Assembly (NCBI GenBank): GCA_913054055.1
Contig: CAJXIT010000198.1
Coordinates: 1-6,620 of the forward strand
DNA: 6,620 nucleotides
Direction: 5' to 3'
From: an uncultured Thalassolituus sp.
GTDB lineage: Bacteria; Pseudomonadota; Gammaproteobacteria; Pseudomonadales; Oceanobacteraceae
The translations under genes were made by a program, and so were the position numbers. How positions within the stretch are numbered: the first letter of the stretch is position 1; every line of letters starts with the position of its first letter. Positions 1 through 5,116 of this stretch are shown one piece after another. Under the pieces are notes generated by a model, which saw only the letters and a program-made list of their open reading frames with translations, was not told the origin of the DNA and searched no databases.

Positions 1-591
1 GTTGATGGGTTTGAATGAAAATTTAAGCACATAAAACTGAACGATCAACAATAGAAATACCGTGACTAATATGAAACCGGCAATTAGCCAAATTCGAAAT
101 TGAATTAAATTGGATTCAAAATCTTGCGTATTCTTTGCAACCAGAAAATGAAATATTTGGGATTGCTCATCATTAGCTTGCTCCCACTTAACCGCATAGC
201 TGGTGGTGAAGTAATCTTGTTCATTAATGGTTAGTCTCTGGTGCTGCCATTCTCCTAACTCTGGAGCGGAAGGAAACTGCTGGGGTAGGGGGTCAATAGA
301 AAGTGACTGCCAAATAACCTGATTGTTATGGTCTAAAACCACTGCCCACAACCCTGAGTTAGGGGTATTAAAATTGGGGTTTGACAGGGCATGAGGGATA
401 TTATTTAAACGGTTGGCCTGATTGGTAATGGCTAATATATTAAATGTATGCAGTTTAAGTTTTTCTTGTTCGGATTTTACTTGTTCAGATTGAAAGTCAG
501 CATCAATTAATATTGCTCTCAACACCATAATAAAAATGACTAAAATAGCAGAATTAAGAAAAAATCGGCGGCGTAATGAAATGGGCTTCAT
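1..591 (-). CDS. PhoQ-like sensor histidine kinase, N-terminal part (gene runs off the left edge)
   Basis: This is an open frame of 197 codons without a stop, read leftward to the window edge. The ATG overlaps the response-regulator stop by one base (TAATG), which implies translational coupling. The protein begins MKPISLRRRFFLNSA, with an Arg-rich cytoplasmic start and a first membrane helix at about residues 11-28. A periplasmic loop of about 135 residues (30-164) follows, then a second helix at about 165-188. Directly after it comes VLKFSFKPIN, which resembles the entry into a HAMP linker. Two-helix architecture with a medium periplasmic sensor, encoded downstream of a PhoP-like regulator, matches the PhoQ class, whose members sense envelope conditions such as divalent cations or antimicrobial peptides. 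The HisKA and HATPase domains lie outside the window, so kinase identity is inferred from layout and neighbour. The ligand is unknown; I see no strongly acidic cluster like that of enteric PhoQ. Confidence 0.85.
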   Translation of the reverse strand, partial: MKPISLRRRFFLNSAILVIFIMVLRAILIDADFQSEQVKSEQEKLKLHTFNILAITNQANRLNNIPHALSNPNFNTPNSGLWAVVLDHNNQVIWQSLSIDPLPQQFPSAPELGEWQHQRLTINEQDYFTTSYAVKWEQANDEQSQIFHFLVAKNTQDFESNLIQFRIWLIAGFILVTVFLLLIVQFYVLKFSFKPIN

Positions 592-1268
592 TAGCAGTTT
601 TCCACCGCAAAACGATAGCCTCTGCCTCTTAGTGTTTCGATGGGTTTGATATTACTGTCGGGGTCTAGCTTTTGACGAAGTCGGGCAATCAGTACTTCAA
701 TCACATTACTGTCCCTGTCTTCATAATCATTATATAAATAATCCATCAGCTGCATTTTTGAAATGATTTTTTTAGGGTTGGTTATAAAGTATTCCGCTAG
801 TTTAAATTCAAATGCGGTTAGCTGTACCTGTTTTTCATTCACCGTCAGTTCTTTGGTTTGTAAATTTAAACAAATAGGGCCTTGTTGAACTTTGCTTTGA
901 GCGTAGCCTGCGGCTCGTCTTAGCATGGCATGTACTCGGGCCACCAGTTCCTCCACCTGAAATGGTTTCACCATGTAATCGTCGGCCCCTGCGTTTAACC
1001 CATTAACCTTATCTTGCCAGCTAGTTCGGGCGGTTAAAATCAATATAGGTAAAGTGTTGTCTAAGGCTCTTAATTTCTGAATGACATCCATGCCAGAAAG
1101 CTTAGGTAACCCCAAGTCAATAATGGCTAGGTCATAACTGAACTCAGAAGCACGGTATAAGCCATCTTCACCGTCAGGACTGACATCAACATCAAAACCG
1201 GCTGACGTTAATTGTGTTTCTAATAAGGCTCTTAGAGCTTGATCATCTTCAATAATGATTAATCTCAT
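591..1268 (-). CDS. PhoP-like OmpR-family two-component response regulator
   Basis: This 225-residue protein has the normal length for the OmpR/PhoB family. The receiver domain (about 1-115) shows the acidic pocket (E7, D8, D9), the phosphoacceptor D51 in IIDLGLPKLSG, switch residues T79 and Y98, and K101 in the KPF motif. The block LPILILTARTSWQDKV (73-88) closely resembles enteric PhoP (LPILVLTARESWQDKV, from memory). The C-terminal winged helix (about 128-221) has LTAFEFKLAEYF, a recognition-helix region SNVIEVLIARLRQKL and the terminal hairpin TLRGRGYRF. Its role is phosphorylation-dependent DNA binding, with the downstream kinase as partner. The start overlaps the upstream PepSY gene stop (ATGA), with GGA about 8 nt before the ATG. 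PhoP-like is a strong subfamily call, but orthology and regulon cannot be shown here, so no symbol is given. Confidence 0.95.
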   Translation of the reverse strand: MRLIIIEDDQALRALLETQLTSAGFDVDVSPDGEDGLYRASEFSYDLAIIDLGLPKLSGMDVIQKLRALDNTLPILILTARTSWQDKVNGLNAGADDYMVKPFQVEELVARVHAMLRRAAGYAQSKVQQGPICLNLQTKELTVNEKQVQLTAFEFKLAEYFITNPKKIISKMQLMDYLYNDYEDRDSNVIEVLIARLRQKLDPDSNIKPIETLRGRGYRFAVENC

Positions 1269-1612
1269 TTAGACGTTCCATTTTCTAAGGAATGAGTGAC
1301 AGGGGGTTGATTATGTACAGGCTTAGCTTTGTTGTCATTAGCTACGGATATCATTTTTATGGTACCCCCTTCAGATAAAATTTTGATGACATAACGACCG
1401 TTTTTTTCTTCGACACTAAGAACAGTACCTTTGTACTGACTCAGAGCTTGCTTAACGGCTTTACGAACAGACTGACTATTAATATTTATGGGAAGCAGAT
1501 CTCGCGTTTGTGCTTGAGCAATATAAATGGCGCTTTCTTGAGCATTCTCGGCCACAGCCAAGCAGGGAAGGTAAACAACATATAATAGTATTGTGAAAGT
1601 TACAGGGTGCAC
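1265..1612 (-). CDS. small exported PepSY-domain protein, first gene of the two-component operon
   Basis: This 115-residue protein starts at GTG. No ATG lies in frame between that codon and the upstream stop (TAA at 1643-1645), and no clear Shine-Dalgarno is visible, so the start is the weak point. Residues 1-21 form a short hydrophobic signal peptide ending AVA before E22, a good signal peptidase I site. Residues about 49-92 fit a PepSY domain: a helix (VRKAVKQALSQYKG) followed by strands VLSVEEKNGRYVIKIL and GGTIKMISV. The tail is polar and Pro/Asn-rich. PepSY proteins are periplasmic or membrane-associated and are often encoded with two-component systems; modulation of the kinase sensor domain is a reasonable inference, not shown. 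The gene overlaps the regulator by 4 nt (ATGA), so co-transcription and coupled translation are likely. Confidence 0.85.
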   Translation of the reverse strand: MHPVTFTILLYVVYLPCLAVAENAQESAIYIAQAQTRDLLPININSQSVRKAVKQALSQYKGTVLSVEEKNGRYVIKILSEGGTIKMISVANDNKAKPVHNQPPVTHSLENGTSK

Positions 1613-1637
1613 AGTGTGTACTTTAAACGGACCGTAA

Positions 1638-1659
1638 GCTAATTATCTTAGCCAGCTAA
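1638..1659. promoter_or_regulatory. stacked GCTAA/TTAGC dyads, possible operator
   Basis: On the plus strand GCTAA (1638-1642), TTAGC (1648-1652) and GCTAA (1655-1659) form two overlapping perfect 5-bp inverted repeats, with spacers of 5 and 2 bp. They sit over the -10 element and spacer of the candidate operon promoter. This placement suits a repressor or an autoregulatory site, but the binding protein is unknown. Confidence 0.3.
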
Positions 1660-1669
1660 ACTGAACCAA
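1642..1669 (-). promoter_or_regulatory. candidate promoter of the PepSY/regulator/kinase operon
   Basis: On the minus strand TTGGTT (1669-1664) and GATAAT (1647-1642) are separated by 16 bp, a fair sigma70-like match with a good -10 and a half-matching -35. It lies about 30 bp upstream of the GTG start. GCTAA/TTAGC dyads overlap the spacer and the -10. No convincing PhoP box with 11-bp periodicity was found. Prediction by eye only. Confidence 0.4.
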
Positions 1670-1694
1670 GGCTGAATGAAGTAGCTGATAAATG

Positions 1695-1721
1695 AAAGGC
1701 AGGACTGAAAACCCTGCCTTT
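1695..1721 (-). terminator. Rho-independent terminator of the desaturase gene
   Basis: A perfect 9-bp stem (AAAGGCAGG at 1695-1703, CCTGCCTTT at 1713-1721) with a 9-nt loop begins 6 nt after the desaturase stop. Read on the minus strand the stem ends in TTT and is followed by CATTTATC, a weak U-rich tail. The position fits desaturase termination and would insulate the leftward operon beyond it. Confidence 0.65.
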
Positions 1722-1727
1722 ATCCAA

Positions 1728-2654
1728 TTAACTGGCATTGTTCGAATTCTGCTGAAAATGAGAGGTGTGACTGGCTGGAATCTCTTTACCACTAAAAATA
1801 CCCACGATAGGCGTGCCGTGGGCGCGCAAAATAGGTTCTATTTCTGTATGCAGTGCTTGGTATCGATAAAATGGGACTCTAGGAAATAAGTGGTGAATGG
1901 AGTGTAGATTCTGCCCTAGCCAAAACCACTCAAACGGCTTCATCCAATTAGGCATAATTAAACTATTTGTATGGCGATACCGATTCGTTTCTTTGTAAGG
2001 CAAGTGAGGGCGGTAAGCAAACCAGTAGGCAGTAAAAAAACCGCCCAATAAATAACCTGCAACGATAACCGTAACCGTTCCGGGTTGATCAATCAGTGCT
2101 ATGAATGCAGCACGCCATAATAATGCGAGGGCCAACTCACAACAAAAAATAAAGCGTTCTTTATTACTGGCTTTTCCCCAGTTATGTTTGGCAAAAAACG
2201 TATTCTGAGTCCACCAAAACTTTAGGGTAGTGACTAAAGCGTGCAAAGGGCTTTTAGCAATACCGCTAATGATATAATCCGGGTCTAAATCTGGGCGATT
2301 AGTGTATCTATGGTGGGTTAAATGCTCATACCTATGTGATGCATAAGGTATGGATATTAAAGGCGCAACCGCATAGCCGCAAAGGTCGTTTAACCATTTT
2401 AAATTTGCGTGATCGCCATGAATATTGCCATGTGCGGCTTCATGTAAAGGGGTATATGACATGTAGGTTAAAGCGGCCATTAATACAGTGGCTAGCCATG
2501 TGGGTAAGACCCCATGAGCGAATAAAACTAAGTTTGTAATAAATCCGGCAATGACCAATATAACTAGAGCAAACGTTGGCCAAGAAGGAATCCCCATGTA
2601 TTGCTTGGCAGCAGTAATGGCTTGTTTATTTTGGGCAGCAAGGTCTTGTGACAT
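1728..2654 (-). CDS. membrane fatty acid desaturase / carotene hydroxylase-type di-iron oxygenase
   Basis: This 308-residue integral membrane protein carries the histidine boxes of the membrane desaturase/hydroxylase superfamily. They are HEAAH (71-75), HRYEHLTHH (107-115, giving H107, H111, H114, H115) and HSIHH (251-255), followed by LFPRVPFYRY. H217 and H228 are possible further ligands. Hydrophobic stretches at about 27-47, 53-70, 170-188 and 192-212 are consistent with a four-helix scaffold holding a di-iron centre on the cytoplasmic side. Family chemistry is O2-dependent desaturation or hydroxylation of an acyl chain or a carotenoid. The HxxHHLFPxxPFYRY ending also occurs in CrtR-like beta-carotene hydroxylases, so the substrate is unresolved; no carotenoid gene lies nearby. 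AGGA stands about 8 nt before the ATG. The gene is divergent from an AraC-family regulator that probably controls it. Confidence 0.88.
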   Translation of the reverse strand: MSQDLAAQNKQAITAAKQYMGIPSWPTFALVILVIAGFITNLVLFAHGVLPTWLATVLMAALTYMSYTPLHEAAHGNIHGDHANLKWLNDLCGYAVAPLISIPYASHRYEHLTHHRYTNRPDLDPDYIISGIAKSPLHALVTTLKFWWTQNTFFAKHNWGKASNKERFIFCCELALALLWRAAFIALIDQPGTVTVIVAGYLLGGFFTAYWFAYRPHLPYKETNRYRHTNSLIMPNWMKPFEWFWLGQNLHSIHHLFPRVPFYRYQALHTEIEPILRAHGTPIVGIFSGKEIPASHTSHFQQNSNNAS

Positions 2655-2704
2655 GTGTGAGTCCTGAATCTAAATCTGCTATCAATTTATGACTCTTTTG
2701 CATT

Positions 2705-2748
2705 TGTAAACAGGGCCGCAAAGGCCATACGACAGCCATAAATGGCCA
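2705..2748 (-). promoter_or_regulatory. candidate desaturase promoter with phased GGC operator elements
   Basis: Read on the minus strand, TGGCC (2748-2744), TATGGC (2740-2735), TATGGCC (2729-2723) and GCGGCC (2719-2714) place GGC at intervals of 10, 11 and 9 bp, about one helical turn each. The -35-like hexamer TTTACA (2710-2705) follows 3 bp later; the -10 is poor, with only AATTGA at 17-bp spacing. A weak core promoter with tandem sites touching the -35 is the usual layout for AraC-family activation. The binding protein is inferred from the divergent araC-like gene. Confidence 0.4.
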
Positions 2749-2808
2749 ATAATGAACCCTAGTACTTTCGGCTGTGATTTAGCCCGACTATGGGATAGTA
2801 TTTTAGCT

Positions 2809-3843
2809 ATGACAAACTTTGATTCCATTTTACATCCAGTTACCATTTGCCAGGTGATGTTGAATTTTGCCGCCAATTTAGGTGTTGATGAAGCAACCTG
2901 TTTACAAGAGACCGGTATCACTCAACAGGTGCTAAAAGACAGCGACGGTTTAATCACTCGTGCCCAAGAAATGCGCTTAGTTGAGAACATGATCGCGGCT
3001 TTGCCGCAAGTGTCAGGCCTGGGTTTTCAATTAGGCCTGCAATACAGTGTGGCCACCTTTGGGGTATGGGGGTTTGCTTTACGTACTAGCCGCACCTTAA
3101 GAGAAGCCGCCAATTTAGCGGTCCGGTATTTACCTTTAAGTACGGCCTATTGTGAACTCAGCACGATCGATGAAAAAATCGATTTTGGTATGCGTTTAGA
3201 TGCCAGCGCCATCCCAAAACACGTGCGTCAGTTTTTTTTAGAGCGAGATGCTGCAACTGGCGTCAATTTATTAAAAGAATTAAGTTTGGCAGGGGTTAAT
3301 ATTAAGGTTGCTGAATTTCAAATTCCTACCCCTGAATATGCCCATTTTATGGAGCAGGCTTGCGGTGTTAAGCCCATTTTTAATAGCTCTCGAAATGCCA
3401 TATTATTCAGCGCCGAAGATGCGGATAAAGCATTGCCTACCTATGATTCTCATCTAGTTCGCTTATTGGACGAACAATGCCGTTTACAATTACAGCGCCG
3501 CCACACAACAGGGGTTTCAGGTAAAGTCCGGGAATTAATATTAGGGCCACTAGGTTTTGTGGCCACACTGGACGCGGTTGCCAATGCTTTAGCCATGTCC
3601 GCCAGAAGTTTGCGTCGTAAACTGGAACTGGAAGACACCAGCTTTCGCACATTAATTGAAGAAGAGCGCCGTCAGTTAGCCTTACAACTATTAACGGCCA
3701 GCGACATGAAACTTGATGAACTTGCCATTCATCTAGGCTACACAGATACCGCCAGTTTTAATCGGGCATTTCGTCGATGGATGCAATGTTCACCTGGTGA
3801 ATACCGTAAAAATCAGAATGTTAGCGATAAGGAAACACTATGA
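2809..3843 (+). CDS. AraC-family transcriptional regulator with arabinose-binding-like N-terminal domain
   Basis: From this ATG the protein has 344 residues, the usual length of the family with a PF12625-type N-terminal domain. Residues about 10-205 fit that domain: LREAANLAVRYLPL (97-110) and the segment from VAEFQIPTPEYAHF to SSRNAILFSAED (167-204) are typical of it. The C-terminus has two helix-turn-helix units (about 254-275 and 302-323), ending in the AraC signature DELAIHLGYTDTASFNRAF with CSPGEYR after it (303-333). An in-frame ATG at 2752 would add 19 residues. I prefer 2809 because the added residues lack family character and nothing like an RBS precedes 2752; 2809 also has only a weak GGGA 13 nt upstream. 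The protein probably regulates the divergent desaturase gene. The inducer is unknown, with a fatty acid as a plausible candidate. It overlaps the next gene by 4 nt. Confidence 0.92.
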   Translation: MTNFDSILHPVTICQVMLNFAANLGVDEATCLQETGITQQVLKDSDGLITRAQEMRLVENMIAALPQVSGLGFQLGLQYSVATFGVWGFALRTSRTLREAANLAVRYLPLSTAYCELSTIDEKIDFGMRLDASAIPKHVRQFFLERDAATGVNLLKELSLAGVNIKVAEFQIPTPEYAHFMEQACGVKPIFNSSRNAILFSAEDADKALPTYDSHLVRLLDEQCRLQLQRRHTTGVSGKVRELILGPLGFVATLDAVANALAMSARSLRRKLELEDTSFRTLIEEERRQLALQLLTASDMKLDELAIHLGYTDTASFNRAFRRWMQCSPGEYRKNQNVSDKETL

Positions 3844-4160
3844 GGTTGTACTTAATCGCAGTGTTATCACTGTTATGTTTCACATTGTCCGGTTGTAAAG
3901 ATCAGGTGCTAAATCCAAGTGACCAGCAAGGGGCATACTTGTTATCAGTATCTGGTGATCAAATTACTTGCACAGAGCCTAGGTCGGCCATTTGTACCCG
4001 TGAATTCAAACCTGTGTGTGCCATTCGGGATAATTTAATTCGCTGTAAAAAGGCACCTTGCCCAGATATCGAAGAGAAGTCCTATGCCAATGCCTGTACA
4101 GCGTGTGCCGATAAACAAGTGATTTCATATCGCCATGGCAACTGCACGGAGCAGCCATAG
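3840..4160 (+). CDS. small cysteine-rich lipoprotein with Kazal-like domain
   Basis: This 106-residue protein starts at an ATG within the ATGA overlap with the regulator stop, after a good AAGGA. Residues 1-18 form a lipoprotein signal peptide with lipobox LSGC (C19 lipidated). The mature part has eight cysteines (44, 52, 60, 69, 74, 86, 89, 102), an even number allowing four disulfides, so it is probably periplasmic-facing or surface-exposed. The pattern FKPVCA (56-61), SYANACTAC (81-89) and Y97 before NC (101-102) resembles the Kazal fold core (C-PVC ... Y-N-C ... C ... G-x-C), with an unusual CKKAPCPD insert at 69-76. Kazal domains often inhibit serine proteases, but bacterial Kazal-like lipoproteins are mostly uncharacterised and inhibition is not implied. 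Coupling to the araC-like gene suggests co-expression. No clear terminator follows. Confidence 0.82.
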   Translation: MRLYLIAVLSLLCFTLSGCKDQVLNPSDQQGAYLLSVSGDQITCTEPRSAICTREFKPVCAIRDNLIRCKKAPCPDIEEKSYANACTACADKQVISYRHGNCTEQP

Positions 4161-4173
4161 AATTGTATGAGTA

Positions 4174-4902
4174 TCACGTCACACTTGATTGGTTATACAT
4201 CACAGGGGTTTTCCCCTTCCAATGATCCCATAACACCGGCTCGCACATCAATTGCCCCATAAAGTTAGCCACGTTAATGCGGCTGACTTTTCCCGCATTA
4301 AAAATGGCACTGCGAATAGGAGAGGGATGGCATTCGTAGTCAGACACTGCATTACTGTCAATTAAGCTATCAGGGCGAACCGTGACCCATTCTATATGGG
4401 GCAAGTCTGTACAGGTTTGCATTAAATAAAGGGCGGCCCGTTCATTATCTAAATGAGGTGGCACCAGCACACGTAATAAATTAAGCACCATTCTTTGAGT
4501 AAAAGGCACGGTTTCATTTTGACTGTGGTTGACCACTCCACTTGAGTTCATCAGCACAAGCTTTAACGGTTGCGATCGATTGTGATCAGTCAGAGTAATG
4601 ATTCGTTGCAGGCTATCAGTGACCAGCATGTGTGGCGCGCCGTACATGCCTTTCATTGTGAGGTTATGACCCAAGCAACATATGATGCCATCCACTGAAT
4701 GGATCACTTTACTTAATTCGCCATCCCCTAGGGATAGCACAGTGCCTTTCAGTTGGATTAATCGATCTCCATGACCTGGGTATAGGGCATTGAGTGTTTC
4801 GGTATTTCTCACCTGCGCGATTACGGTATGGCCTTGCTGCAGTAATGCATTAACCACTAAACGGCCGGTGGCCCCTGTGGCCCCTAAAATCATAACCTTC
4901 AT
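4174..4902 (-). CDS. atypical short-chain dehydrogenase / NAD(P)-binding Rossmann protein
   Basis: This 242-residue protein begins MKVMILGATGATGR, in which the glycine-rich dinucleotide motif GATGATG (7-13) follows the first strand. R32 at the end of the second strand region (HTVIAQVRN) suggests NADP(H) preference. Later Rossmann elements are GIICCLGHN (72-80), LKLVLMNSSGV (113-123) and WVTVRPDSLID (172-182), then a typical SRINVANFM segment (207-215). No canonical YxxxK active site is evident, so it belongs with the atypical SDR/NAD(P)H-binding (NmrA, biliverdin-reductase-B-like) proteins rather than classical dehydrogenases. The substrate is unknown. AGGAG lies 6 nt before the ATG. The gene is divergent from a lysR-type gene that may regulate it, and converges on the lipoprotein gene with only 13 bp between stops. 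Confidence 0.88.
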   Translation of the reverse strand: MKVMILGATGATGRLVVNALLQQGHTVIAQVRNTETLNALYPGHGDRLIQLKGTVLSLGDGELSKVIHSVDGIICCLGHNLTMKGMYGAPHMLVTDSLQRIITLTDHNRSQPLKLVLMNSSGVVNHSQNETVPFTQRMVLNLLRVLVPPHLDNERAALYLMQTCTDLPHIEWVTVRPDSLIDSNAVSDYECHPSPIRSAIFNAGKVSRINVANFMGQLMCEPVLWDHWKGKTPVMYNQSSVT

Positions 4903-4944
4903 CTTAAGCTCCTAATTCAGTATTTGTGTAATTTGGATAGGATG

Positions 4945-4972
4945 AGTATATTTATTCATAAACAAATGAAAA
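4945..4972 (-). promoter_or_regulatory. candidate promoter of the SDR gene with overlapping dyad
   Basis: On the minus strand TTTTCA (4972-4967) and TATACT (4950-4945) are 16 bp apart, a reasonable sigma70-like pair about 45 bp upstream of the start codon. The inverted repeat TTCAT-N6-ATGAA (4955-4970) covers the spacer and part of the -35, which suits control by a dimeric regulator such as the divergent LysR-type protein. It is not an exact T-N11-A box. Confidence 0.45.
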
Positions 4973-4978
4973 CTGATT

Positions 4979-5035
4979 AAAAGTGCATTCTATCTATTCA
5001 TATTTGTATGTCCAGGTCCGTGAATAGGCACTTTT
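4979..5035. repeat. interrupted inverted repeat in the divergent SDR/lysR intergenic region
   Basis: AAAAGTGC (4979-4986) pairs perfectly with GCACTTTT (5028-5035), and CTATTCA (4994-5000) pairs perfectly with TGAATAG (5021-5027). The right arm is continuous; the left arm has 7 extra nt, ATTCTAT (4987-4993). The central 20 nt are unpaired. It could be a regulator-binding dyad or a bulged hairpin in the lysR leader. A terminator is less likely because the stem is interrupted and no gene ends here. Confidence 0.5.
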
Positions 5036-5060
5036 TGATGAAAATGGCAGTTGGCTAAGT

Positions 5061-5099
5061 GCTAGTTAGTTCGTTACGTAGTTAGCTAGTTAGGCTAGG
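5061..5099. repeat. short CTAGTTAG direct repeats before the lysR-type gene
   Basis: GCTAGTTAG occurs at 5061-5069 and 5085-5093, 24 bp apart. A partial TAGTTAG lies at 5079-5085 and GCTAGG at 5094-5099. The block ends about 18 bp before the start codon, so it is in the leader or promoter-proximal DNA. Its role is unknown. Confidence 0.35.
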
Positions 5100-5116
5100 G
5101 GAAACAGGTGATATAG

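Noticed and set aside
1613..1681. PhoP box upstream of the two-component operon
   Set aside because: GTTTA-like words occur, but no pair shows the 11-bp direct-repeat spacing of the enteric PhoP box.
1692..1889. Plus-strand open frame of 65 codons
   Set aside because: It runs through the terminator and antisense to the desaturase C-terminus, has no RBS and shows no protein-family features.
2336..2539. Plus-strand open frame of 67 codons
   Set aside because: It is antisense to the histidine-box region of the desaturase and has no independent support.
2682..2921. Minus-strand open frame of 79 codons
   Set aside because: It spans the divergent promoter region and the start of the AraC-type gene in antisense; composition and context indicate a shadow frame.
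3437..3652. Two minus-strand open frames within the AraC-type gene
   Set aside because: Both are fully antisense to a well-supported coding region and have no recognisable motifs.
4205..4218. AGGGG-TTTT-CCCCT palindrome as a terminator
   Set aside because: It lies inside the SDR coding sequence near its 3' end, the stem is only 5 bp and no T-run follows on either strand.
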